Source of the DNA: Adhaeribacter aerolatus
Lineage (GTDB): Bacteria; Bacteroidota; Bacteroidia; Cytophagales; Hymenobacteraceae
Length of the DNA: 64,000 bases
NCBI RefSeq assembly: GCF_007991635.1
Contig: NZ_BJYS01000018.1
Span: forward strand, 62,001 to 126,000
Direction: 5' to 3'
Of the stretch, positions 18,000 to 25,832 are shown one piece after another. The notes under the pieces were generated by a model. That model made no database searches and was not told the DNA's origin. It worked only from the letters and a program-made list of their open reading frames with translations. Made by a program: the position numbers and the translations under genes. How positions within the stretch are numbered: position 1 is the first letter of the stretch; each line of letters opens with the position of its first letter.

Positions 18000-19160
18000 T
18001 TACGGCAAAAGTGTAACCTGGGTAATGGCTTCGTCCTGGCGGGCATGAATAACATCCGGTTTGTCGCGGAGCAGGCCACCGGTTTTACCAGCCAATACAG
18101 CTTTTATTTCCGAGATAATAGATAAAGCAATTTCTTCCGGGTTTTCTGCACCTAGTTCTAAACCGGTTGGGCCATATAGTTTCTGGCGCTGCGCCTCGCT
18201 GGGGTTAATGCCTTCGTCCTGTAGTTCGGTCAGCATCCGGTCCAGTTTCTTTTTTGGACCTAAAGCACCAATGTAAGAAATATTTAACCCAATTAGTTGC
18301 CGGAGCATGGCCAGGTCGTAATTGTAGTTGTGGGTCATTAATACAAAAACGGTTTGGGCATCTACGGCTAACTGCTCCAATACTTTTTCGGGTTTGGCAA
18401 TTATTACCTGGTCGGCTAACGGAAAACGCTCGGGCGTGGCGTAATTGGCGCGGCCATCTACTATCGTTGTTTTCCAGCCTAAAACTTTGGCAATTTCCAC
18501 CAGCGGCCTAATATCATTGCCAGCCCCGATGATGACCAAAGCTATCGGTGGTTTCAATAATTCTACAAAGGCGGTAAGGTTATGCGGGCCGGTAACATAT
18601 GTTTTTATAGCCGATGTTTGGGTGGCAAAAACTTCGGCAGCATCGGCGGTTAACTGGGTTTGCAGGCGAGTGTCCGATACAGAGCCGGAAAGTTGACCGT
18701 TAGCGAGTTGCAGCAAACAAGTGCCGGGTTGGGGTGCCTGCCGGTTTTGCAAGTTAAATAAAGTAACCAGCACGGCTTGTTGTCGTCTGGCCAATACAGC
18801 TTTAAGCAAAGCAATGGGATTAACCGGGTTAGCTTGTTGAATAGGCTCAATTAATATTTGAATAATGCCGTTGCAACCCAAGCCCACGCCCAATTTGGCA
18901 TCGTCTTCGTCGGTGGTGTCGTAGGTTACCAGCATCGCTTTTTGCTGCACCATCACCAGCCGGGCTTTACGTAGGGCATCGCCTTCGAGGCAGCCGCCAC
19001 TAATGGCGCCGGTCAGCTGACCGTCTTCGGTAACCAACATGCGGGCCCCGGGCCGCCGGTACGATGAGCCGGCTACGTGTACCACCGTGGCAAGGGCTGT
19101 CTGCTTGCCGGCCAACTGGGCTTCGTCGTAAGCTTTTACAATTTCCTGTATTTCTTTCAT
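18000..19160 (-). CDS. XdhC/CoxI family molybdoenzyme maturation protein
   Basis: A 386-residue protein with the N-terminal XdhC_CoxI domain (about residues 15-80: ALATVVHVAGSSYRRPGARML, GAISGGCLEGD) and a C-terminal Rossmann domain (about 205-350: ALVIIGAGNDI, TIVDGRANYATPERFP, VLMTHNYNYDL, YIGALGPKKK). XdhC proteins bind the molybdenum cofactor, help add the terminal sulfido ligand and insert it into the apo-enzyme. Here the client should be the oxidoreductase encoded 163 bases upstream; MocA follows downstream. This matches the role of E. coli PaoD. Confidence 0.9.
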   Translation of the reverse strand: MKEIQEIVKAYDEAQLAGKQTALATVVHVAGSSYRRPGARMLVTEDGQLTGAISGGCLEGDALRKARLVMVQQKAMLVTYDTTDEDDAKLGVGLGCNGIIQILIEPIQQANPVNPIALLKAVLARRQQAVLVTLFNLQNRQAPQPGTCLLQLANGQLSGSVSDTRLQTQLTADAAEVFATQTSAIKTYVTGPHNLTAFVELLKPPIALVIIGAGNDIRPLVEIAKVLGWKTTIVDGRANYATPERFPLADQVIIAKPEKVLEQLAVDAQTVFVLMTHNYNYDLAMLRQLIGLNISYIGALGPKKKLDRMLTELQDEGINPSEAQRQKLYGPTGLELGAENPEEIALSIISEIKAVLAGKTGGLLRDKPDVIHARQDEAITQVTLLP

Positions 19161-19323
19161 GAATTTAGTATCAGGTCAGGTAACCAACTGCAAAGCAATG
19201 CTTTAATTAATCTTTTTAAATTTATTTCGAACAAAAATTTTGTCAAATTTACACATATTTAAACGAATAGCAGAGCATTAACGATACCTGATTTTTGCCA
19301 CCCATACTTGCTACTTTTTTAAC

Positions 19324-21573
19324 TCAAATTAATTTATCCGGCGTTATGGGTAGGTCGCGTATGCGCTTGCCGGTAGCCTGAAACACCGCATTGGCCACCG
19401 CTGCAGCTACGCCCACAATGGCTATTTCGCCGAGGCCTTTCGCACCCACCGGATTCACGTGCGGGTCGTGCTCATCAATAAAAAAAACATCGATCGGCGG
19501 AATATCGACGTGGACGGGTACGTGGTAATTGGCAAAATCACCGGTTACGTAGCGGCCAAAGCGGTGGTCCATTACCGATTCTTCGGTTAAAGCCATACCA
19601 ATCCCGCCCACTACGCCGCCAATAGATTGGCTGCGGGCCGTTTTATGATTAATTACTTTACCTACGCCGGCACACGTTACCACCCGCTTAACCCGTACTT
19701 CGCCGGTAGTTGGGTTTACGTGTACTTCCACGAAATGCGCCCCAAACGCTGACATAGAATATTTCTGCCATTCAGCACCGGGCTTCGATTCTTCGGTTAC
19801 TTCCAATTGGGGAAGGTTGTTTTGCTTTAATATTTCGGTATAAGTAACACCAGTTGCTGGATTTCCGGTTTTAAATATTCGTCCTTGCTCAACCGATAAA
19901 TCTGCGGGGTTAGTATTGTATAAAGTTGAATTAGGCGTGTTTACAGCCAATTGCAGTAGCTTTTGTTTTAAGGCCTCGCAGGCTACTTTAACTGCCGAGC
20001 CCACACTCGAAACCGTAGTAGAACCGGTTTGGCCGGGTGCATCGGGTAACGTAGATTCGCCTAAATCGAAGCGGATAAAGGCAGGCGAAAGGCTTAACGT
20101 ATCAGCGGCAATCCGGGTCATGGCCGTGCCGGTGCCGGGGCCTATATCACTGGTAGCGCTTTGCACGATAACTTTACCATCGGCCTGGAAAACGGCCCGG
20201 GATTTGGCATAATTTCGGTGTACGCCAAAAGTACTCGAAGCCATGCCGTAACCAACCAACATCTGGCCCTGGCGCATGGAGCGGGGTTCCGGGTTACGCT
20301 TGTGCCAGCCGAAATGCGCTGCGCCCTTGGCGTAGCATTCTTTTAACGATTTACTCGACCAAGGCAAATTTTTCTCCGGGTCAGAATCAGCGTGGTTGCG
20401 TCGCCGCAGTTCCAGCGGGTCCATCTGTAAGGCGTAAGCCAGTTCGTCCATCGCCGATTCCAAAGCATAAACACCGGTTACTTCGCCGGGGCCGCGCATC
20501 CAGGTGGGCGTATTTACATCCAGGTTAACCAACCGGTAGCGGGTACTTACGTGGGGACAGTCGTAAAGCATCCGGGTAGCCAGAATGGTTCTTTCGGTAT
20601 GTTCTTCGTAAGTCGAAGTGTGGGCAACCGCTTCGTGGGTAATGGTCGTTAGCTTCCCGTCTTTCGTAGCGCCCATGGTTATATGCTGAATGGTTTCGGG
20701 CCGGGAACCTACGGAGGTAAACATTAATTCGCGCGGCAGCACCAGCTTTACCGGACGTTGCACTTTTTTGGCCGCCAGGGTAGCAGCCATTACGTGCGGC
20801 CACACCCGAATGCCCGAACCAAAGGCACCGCCAATAAATTTCGCCTGCACTTTTACATTTTCCAAAGGCAACTTAAAAGCCCGGGCTAAATTGCCTTGGG
20901 TGCCTTTTATTACCTGGGTTTTATCGTACAGGGTTAATTTATCCGGGGCCTCCCAATGGGCAATAATAGCGTGCGGCTCCAACGGGTTGTGGTGTTCGGT
21001 AGGAATTTTGTAAGTAGCTTCAATTTTTACGGCGGCGGTATTTAATTCTTCGGGGTTGCCCCGGTCGTAATCGTGGTACCTGGAATTTTTATCGCGTTGC
21101 ACATTGGCGGGTAAAGCCGCCCGGGACAAGTTGGCTTCTAAATTGGTCTGGTGTGGTTCTTTTTCGTACTGCACTTTAACCAGTGAGGCCGCAAATTCTG
21201 CCCGCTGCCAGGTATCAGCTACTATCACAGCTACCGGTTGCCCGCTGAAATAAATTAAATTATCGTGGAATACCCGCAACGGAGTGCCCAAAGTAGCGCG
21301 TTGCGGCATGGCTGGCGAAGAACCATAAGCCGGTACCCCCGGCGAATTTACATGACTGATTACCGCCAGTACGCCCGGTGCCTGTTCGGCCAGTTTGCTG
21401 TCCAGAGAAGTAATACGGCCTTTGGCAATGGTGCTGGTAACCAAGACGGCGTGGGTTACATTCGGTAACTGGTATTCGGCCGCATAAGTAGCGGCTCCGG
21501 TTACTTTCAAACGTCCGTCTACCCGGTCTAAGGAATTATCGTTATTATCCTGGTCGAAAAATGCTTTTTCCAT
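19324..21573 (-). CDS. Aldehyde oxidoreductase, molybdopterin-binding subunit (PaoC/YagR-like)
   Basis: A 749-residue large subunit of the xanthine oxidase family. The N-terminal domain starts at RVDGRLKVTGAATYAAEYQ. Mo-binding motifs include KFIGGAFGSGIRVWPH, RGPGEVTGVYALESAMDELA and SDIGPGTGTAMTRIAADTL. The C-terminal VGAKGLGEIAIVGVAAAVANA contains the catalytic Glu that activates the substrate water. Length matches PaoC (about 732). It should oxidise aldehydes (aromatic or aliphatic) to acids with electrons passing through the FeS and FAD subunits encoded upstream. The gene starts 10 bases after the FAD subunit stop. Confidence 0.93.
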   Translation of the reverse strand: MEKAFFDQDNNDNSLDRVDGRLKVTGAATYAAEYQLPNVTHAVLVTSTIAKGRITSLDSKLAEQAPGVLAVISHVNSPGVPAYGSSPAMPQRATLGTPLRVFHDNLIYFSGQPVAVIVADTWQRAEFAASLVKVQYEKEPHQTNLEANLSRAALPANVQRDKNSRYHDYDRGNPEELNTAAVKIEATYKIPTEHHNPLEPHAIIAHWEAPDKLTLYDKTQVIKGTQGNLARAFKLPLENVKVQAKFIGGAFGSGIRVWPHVMAATLAAKKVQRPVKLVLPRELMFTSVGSRPETIQHITMGATKDGKLTTITHEAVAHTSTYEEHTERTILATRMLYDCPHVSTRYRLVNLDVNTPTWMRGPGEVTGVYALESAMDELAYALQMDPLELRRRNHADSDPEKNLPWSSKSLKECYAKGAAHFGWHKRNPEPRSMRQGQMLVGYGMASSTFGVHRNYAKSRAVFQADGKVIVQSATSDIGPGTGTAMTRIAADTLSLSPAFIRFDLGESTLPDAPGQTGSTTVSSVGSAVKVACEALKQKLLQLAVNTPNSTLYNTNPADLSVEQGRIFKTGNPATGVTYTEILKQNNLPQLEVTEESKPGAEWQKYSMSAFGAHFVEVHVNPTTGEVRVKRVVTCAGVGKVINHKTARSQSIGGVVGGIGMALTEESVMDHRFGRYVTGDFANYHVPVHVDIPPIDVFFIDEHDPHVNPVGAKGLGEIAIVGVAAAVANAVFQATGKRIRDLPITPDKLI

Positions 21574-21583
21574 AGACGATTGT

Positions 21584-22567
21584 TTATGCGATACCTGCGG
21601 CGGCTTTTAAAGCCGCTGCTATGCTATTAGGCGCTAATTTTAATTTATAAGCATTGTGGTTAAACGCCTTGGCGCCCTGCATGGCTAGCTCCGCCGCACT
21701 CCGGAAATTAGCTTCCGAAACCGGCTTTCCTTCTAAAAACTTTTCAGCTTCAAATAAACGCCAGGGTTTATGTGCTACACCGCCCATCGCTATTCTGGCA
21801 GCCGTAATTATATTTTTATCTGTAGCCAATGCCGCCGCTACAGATACCAGGGCAAAAGCGTAGGAGGCCCGGTCGCGAGCTTTTAAATAATGCACTTTTT
21901 GGGCAAAAGGCTTATCAGGAATATCAATAGCCAGAATCAGTTCGTTTCTTTCCAGGATGGTATCTTTTTCGGGTTGGTCACCGGGCAGGCGGTGCAGGTC
22001 GGTGAATAATATTTGGCGCTCGCCTTGGGGGCCGGCCACTACTACCGTTGCATCCAGGGCCGCTAAGGCCACACTCATGTCGCTGGGGTGTACGGCTATG
22101 CATTTATCGCTGAACCCAAAAATAGCGTGCATCCGGTTAAATCCTGCCAGGGCACCGCAGCCCGAACCTGGTTCGCGTTTGTTGCAGGGCAGGGCAATAT
22201 CGTAAAAATAAGGACAGCGGGTGCGTTGCAAAATATTGCCGCCCATGGTAGCCATATTCCGTAACTGCCCCGAAGCGCCCGCTTCCAAGGCCTGGACCAG
22301 CAAAGGTTGTTTTTCCCGTACAAGTTTATCCTGGGCTACTTCGCTGTTCAGGGCTAAAGCGCCAATCCGCAGGCCATTGTTGTTAAACTCAATTTTTTTC
22401 AGGGGCAGCTTATTAATATCTACCAGTTTTTCCGGCGCTGCCAGGCCGCGTTTCATTAAATCAAGTAAGTTGGTGCCGCCTGCAATAAACATCGCTTTGG
22501 CGTCTTTGGTCAGGGCATCAATGGCAGCCTTTTGTTTCGCGGGTTGTATGTACTGGAACTGGTTCAT
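21584..22567 (-). CDS. Aldehyde oxidoreductase, FAD-binding subunit (PaoB/YagS-like)
   Basis: A 327-residue FAD subunit with the family start FQYIQPAKQKAAIDAL, FAD-loop FIAGGTNLLDLMKRGL, LRIGALALNSEVAQD, and ATMGGNILQRTRCPYFYD. The Cys-containing insert (CPYFYDIALPCNKREPGSGCGAL) corresponds to the extra [4Fe-4S] cluster site known from E. coli PaoB, which sets the PaoABC type apart from ordinary xanthine dehydrogenase. Its start codon overlaps the stop of the 2Fe-2S subunit by 4 bases (ATGA), so translation is coupled. Confidence 0.93.
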   Translation of the reverse strand: MNQFQYIQPAKQKAAIDALTKDAKAMFIAGGTNLLDLMKRGLAAPEKLVDINKLPLKKIEFNNNGLRIGALALNSEVAQDKLVREKQPLLVQALEAGASGQLRNMATMGGNILQRTRCPYFYDIALPCNKREPGSGCGALAGFNRMHAIFGFSDKCIAVHPSDMSVALAALDATVVVAGPQGERQILFTDLHRLPGDQPEKDTILERNELILAIDIPDKPFAQKVHYLKARDRASYAFALVSVAAALATDKNIITAARIAMGGVAHKPWRLFEAEKFLEGKPVSEANFRSAAELAMQGAKAFNHNAYKLKLAPNSIAAALKAAAGIA

Positions 22568-23214
22568 ACCTTTTGCCCGCTTTGGTTAACTTCCATAATG
22601 GCATTTACAATATTGGGGTAAGCACCGCACCGGCAAATATTACCACTCATATATTCCCTGATTTCTGGCTCCGAACCAGCCTGGCCCTCCCGAATGCAAG
22701 CGACTGCCGACATTATCTGACCGGGGGTGCAATAACCGCATTGCAGGCCATCGTGTTTAATAAAGGCTTCCTGTAACGGGTGCAGTTTCTCGCCATCGGC
22801 TAATCCTTCGATGGTGGTTATTTTGCGTCCATTCTGCATAACGGCCAACGACAAGCAGGAAAGTACCCGCTTCCCATCTACGTGTACTGTGCAGGCGCCG
22901 CATTGGCCGTAGTCGCAGCCTTTTTTGGTGCCGGTTAATTTTAAATCTTCGCGCAATAAATCCAGCAGCGTAACCCGCGGCTCTACGGCCAGCTTGTGCC
23001 GGGTGCCGTTTACGTGAAGGGTAATTTTTACTTTCTCAAAAGCTGCAGTCACTTGGTCTTCCATTTCAGCGGCTTTAAGTACCGGAGGAGGTGTAAGCGC
23101 CAAGGCCACCAGGGCCGAGGATTTTTTCAGAAAAGTGCGCCTTGCTTTGTTAGGAGCGAAACTGCCCGGTTCTGTTGATTCATCCACCCCATCGGTTTTT
23201 TTATTTCTTGCCAT
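22564..23214 (-). CDS. Aldehyde oxidoreductase, Tat-exported 2Fe-2S subunit (PaoA/YagT-like)
   Basis: A 216-residue small subunit. The N-terminus has a twin-arginine signal (RRTFLKK at residues 25-31, then a hydrophobic stretch SSALVALALTPPP). The plant-type ferredoxin site is GCDYGQCGACTVHVDGKRVLSC. The second 2Fe-2S domain has GLQCGYCTPGQIM and GNICRCGAYPNIV. Only this subunit carries a signal, so the folded heterotrimer is exported by hitchhiking, as for E. coli PaoABC. It is the first gene of a five-gene minus-strand block. The promoter is not obvious; it lies in the 118-base gap to the divergent GNAT gene. Confidence 0.94.
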   Translation of the reverse strand: MARNKKTDGVDESTEPGSFAPNKARRTFLKKSSALVALALTPPPVLKAAEMEDQVTAAFEKVKITLHVNGTRHKLAVEPRVTLLDLLREDLKLTGTKKGCDYGQCGACTVHVDGKRVLSCLSLAVMQNGRKITTIEGLADGEKLHPLQEAFIKHDGLQCGYCTPGQIMSAVACIREGQAGSEPEIREYMSGNICRCGAYPNIVNAIMEVNQSGQKV

Positions 23215-23332
23215 AAAAATATTAATTCGGAAAATATTAGTCTGACGCTAATAGCGTGAGCGGACTAGTAAATTTAAGTAACGAAATTTTAATATTATTG
23301 CCTACTTTATTCCGAATCAAATCGCAGAAATA

Positions 23333-23740
23333 ATGATCCGCTACCAACAAGGCAATAATTTGAACCTGGATGCTATAATTGAGCTTTACCGGGCATCTAC
23401 TTTAGGCGAACGCCGGCCCGTTGAGGACCGGGAGCGCATGGCGGCCATGCTGCAACATGCGAATCTGGTAATAACAGCTTGGGACGGCGAAAAACTGGTT
23501 GGTATTGCCAGGGCATTAACCGATTTTGTGTATACTACGTATCTGTCGGACTTGGCCGTGCACCAGGCTTACCAAAAACAGGGAATCGGCAAAGAACTCA
23601 TCCGGCGTACCAAAGCGGCCACCGATCCGCGGGCCAGCTTAACTTTGCTGGCTGCTCCGGCTGCCCAGGAATATTATCCGCACATTGGCTTTACCCATAT
23701 GCCGCAATGCTGGCGAATTAATGCCGGCGAAAATATATAA
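23333..23740 (+). CDS. GNAT family N-acetyltransferase
   Basis: A 135-residue acetyltransferase. The fold is seen in TAWDGEKLVGIARALTDF (beta 2-3), TYLSDLAVHQAYQKQGIGKELIRRT (beta 4 and the acetyl-CoA loop Q/RxxGxG/A, here QKQGIG), then LLAAPAAQEYYPHIGFTHM. Length is typical of small GNATs. The substrate is unknown. It is transcribed away from the molybdenum-hydroxylase block. Confidence 0.88.
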   Translation: MIRYQQGNNLNLDAIIELYRASTLGERRPVEDRERMAAMLQHANLVITAWDGEKLVGIARALTDFVYTTYLSDLAVHQAYQKQGIGKELIRRTKAATDPRASLTLLAAPAAQEYYPHIGFTHMPQCWRINAGENI

Positions 23741-23941
23741 GTTTATAAGTTCAGATAATTAGATAAGGATGCCTGTTTAACTCGTAGCTTTTTTCTTTAA
23801 GTTATAGAGTTCATCAGCACCGGCGCTACCATGTAGGTTGATAACTATAGACAACAGAAAATTGGATGTAATCCGTTTTCCCGGTTCATCAGCCCAACTA
23901 TTTACAGAATTTGGTATATGCATAAAATGCGCGGTTAAAAC

Positions 23942-23972
23942 TTGCTTTACTCCTGTTTTGCTTGCAAATTTG
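23942..23972 (+). promoter_or_regulatory. Possible promoter of the zinc-ribbon/membrane protein pair
   Basis: TTG at 23942-23944, a 20-base spacer and CAAATTTG (23965-23972), one base off TAnnTTTG, ending 15 bases before the ATG at 23988. Confidence 0.35.
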
Positions 23973-23987
23973 GTTAAATTCCAGGTT

Positions 23988-24293
23988 ATGGCCTCAACCT
24001 TTAAATCATCTAAGAAATGTCCGCATTGTGGCGAGTGGTCGGAGTGGAACCAGCAACCCACCGATACTTGCCAGTTTTGCGGCGCTTTGCTGGATGACAG
24101 AACGTTGCTCAGAGAAGCGGCGCGGGAATTGGAGCGGAAAAAAAAGAATCGAATAGAAATTGATATCATTGAGATTTATCCCACGGATTCCCTGCCCGTC
24201 AAAATTGGCAAACGGCTTATTCAGGCCGTTCAGATTTCATTTATAGGCATTGTTTCTTTTATTATCTGGTTTCTGACCATGCTTGCCGGCTAA
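23988..24293 (+). CDS. Small zinc-ribbon membrane protein
   Basis: A 101-residue protein with a four-cysteine zinc ribbon near the N-terminus (CPHCGEWSEWNQQPTDTCQFCG), a charged helix (LREAARELERKKKNR) and one C-terminal transmembrane helix (ISFIGIVSFIIWFLTMLAG). I start it at the ATG at 23988, because the frame upstream (open to 23838) is not protein-like and holds the likely promoter. Family unknown to me. Its stop overlaps the start of the next gene (TAATG), so the two are coupled. Confidence 0.75.
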   Translation: MASTFKSSKKCPHCGEWSEWNQQPTDTCQFCGALLDDRTLLREAARELERKKKNRIEIDIIEIYPTDSLPVKIGKRLIQAVQISFIGIVSFIIWFLTMLAG

Positions 24294-24667
24294 TGAAACT
24301 GCTTCGCAGGCCTTTTTTTCTGGTGGCAGCCGGCCTGTATCTGGTAAACCGGTACCTGCTGGCGCACCTGGACTTAACATCTTACAAAGTTCCTTACCTG
24401 AACGATGTGCTTTGCCTGCCGGTGGTTTTAACCTTAGCCTTATGGCTGCAGCAAAAGCTTTTTCCGCGTACCGCCCGCTCCCGCCTGAATGGGGTGCAGG
24501 TTGTTTTTACAGTTATTTATTTCTCCGTTTTTTTTGAAGGAATATTACCCACTTTTTCGAAGCGATATACCCGCGATTATTGGGATATCTTGGCGTATGT
24601 GACAGGGGGCTTTATTTATTATTGGTTCCTCAATCCTAAAAGAGAATCGCTGCCAAAACCCCAATAG
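24293..24667 (+). CDS. Small integral membrane protein, unknown function
   Basis: A 124-residue protein with about four hydrophobic segments (RRPFFLVAAGLYLVNRYLL, DVLCLPVVLTLALWLQ, VVFTVIYFSVFFEGIL, WDILAYVTGGFIYYWFL). There is no family I can name with certainty. It resembles short Bacteroidota membrane proteins found next to zinc-ribbon proteins. Start and stop are fixed by the TAATG coupling with the gene upstream. Confidence 0.75.
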   Translation: MKLLRRPFFLVAAGLYLVNRYLLAHLDLTSYKVPYLNDVLCLPVVLTLALWLQQKLFPRTARSRLNGVQVVFTVIYFSVFFEGILPTFSKRYTRDYWDILAYVTGGFIYYWFLNPKRESLPKPQ

Positions 24668-24684
24668 ATTAATATTTATTTACC

Positions 24685-25236
24685 TTGACGAACGTACATC
24701 AATTACTTTCTGTGAAGCCAAATATACCGGTCCGGACGGCTACTAGCCAGGATAATATTTTATTGGCCCGGCAGGGTTTGGAAACTTTTGAACAGGCCTT
24801 TGCGGCGCAGAATACGCCAGAAGATATGGCGGCCTACCTGGCGGGTACTTTTAGCCCGGAACTGCAAGCCGCTGAGCTAGCCGACCCGCATAACTTGTTC
24901 TGGCTGATTTATACCACTGAAGTACCGGTGGGTTATGTAAAAATATCCACCGGCGCGGCTGCAGCTTGCCTGACACAAGTAAAAGCCCTTAAAATAGCCC
25001 GGTTTTATTTATTACAAGTCTGCTGCAGTCAGGGAATCGGGTCTGCTGTGCTCCGCCAGGTTCAGCATTATGCCCGGAAAAATGGCTTCGCTTCCGTTTG
25101 GTTAACCGTTTGGGAACATAATCCTGCCGCATTGGCGCTTTACCAGAAGCTCGGTTTCAAAATGGTAGGCGACGAAGATTTCGTGCTGGGTCAGGATGTG
25201 CAGCACGATTTTGTTATGGATAAAAAATTAATTTAA
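24685..25236 (+). CDS. GNAT family N-acetyltransferase
   Basis: A 183-residue acetyltransferase with IPVRTATSQDNILLARQGLETFEQAF at the start, LFWLIYTTEVPVGYVKI, ALKIARFYLLQVCCSQGIGSAVLRQVQHYARKNGFASVWLTVWEHNPAALALYQKLGFKMVG. The CoA-loop reads CSQGIGSAV and the final ALALYQKLGF block is very typical. The start is uncertain: TTG at 24685 or GTG at 24712, as no ATG precedes the domain. Residue pattern resembles polyamine- or ribosomal-protein-type GNATs, but the substrate is unknown. Confidence 0.87.
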   Translation: MTNVHQLLSVKPNIPVRTATSQDNILLARQGLETFEQAFAAQNTPEDMAAYLAGTFSPELQAAELADPHNLFWLIYTTEVPVGYVKISTGAAAACLTQVKALKIARFYLLQVCCSQGIGSAVLRQVQHYARKNGFASVWLTVWEHNPAALALYQKLGFKMVGDEDFVLGQDVQHDFVMDKKLI

Positions 25237-25580
25237 AGTAGAATAATTGTCTAACATTAATTCTATATTTAATCAATAATGATCGTATTAAATGAAGAAG
25301 ACATAATGCTGTTCCTAAACAGTTTACAAAGTTTTGAATAGGTAATTATCTTAATACTTTTTATACTGTGCGAAGCAATTTTAAAGGCAATACGAATAAA
25401 ATTGCCTGGTTATAGGTCGTTACTCTCATTCTAAATCCTTTAATCGGCCCAAACCAGAAATTAAAAGCTTCGGAAAAAGATTTCTAAATAATTACCTGGC
25501 GCGGCTAAATTGGGGGATGCATTTATTCTCGTGGCTTTTGGAAAGAGACATCTGTACCAACTTAATTGTTAAAACTTTAA
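25237..25580. other. Intergenic, no recognised feature
   Basis: 344 AT-rich bases between the GNAT gene and the small PLDc_N-like gene. Nothing convincing was seen. Confidence 0.5.
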
Positions 25581-25823
25581 ATGTGTTTTATGCTTTTATT
25601 TATAGGTGGTCTTGGCTTAGTTGAAGTACTAATTATTTTATTGTTTACCATATTCCCGTTATTCCTGTTAATCTGGGCCTTGGTTGATATTATCCGGAGT
25701 GAGTTTAAGGATAGCGTTACCAAGCTGATTTGGGTGATTGTGGTAATTTTTGTGCCATTTGCCGGCCCGCTTTTATACCTCATCCTCCGGAAAGGCCAAA
25801 AGGCAAAACATAATAATATCTAA
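25581..25823 (+). CDS. Small PLDc_N-domain membrane protein
   Basis: An 80-residue protein with two transmembrane helices (about residues 11-33 and 48-69) and the typical phospholipase-D N-terminal (PLDc_N) pattern: LLIWALVDIIRSEFKDSVTKLIWVIVVIFVPFAGPLLYLIL. Such stand-alone domains are found in many bacteria. They act as membrane anchors and have no catalytic HKD motif. Function is not known. It ends 9 bases before the convergent radical SAM gene. Confidence 0.8.
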   Translation: MCFMLLFIGGLGLVEVLIILLFTIFPLFLLIWALVDIIRSEFKDSVTKLIWVIVVIFVPFAGPLLYLILRKGQKAKHNNI

Positions 25824-25832
25824 TCCTTTTAC

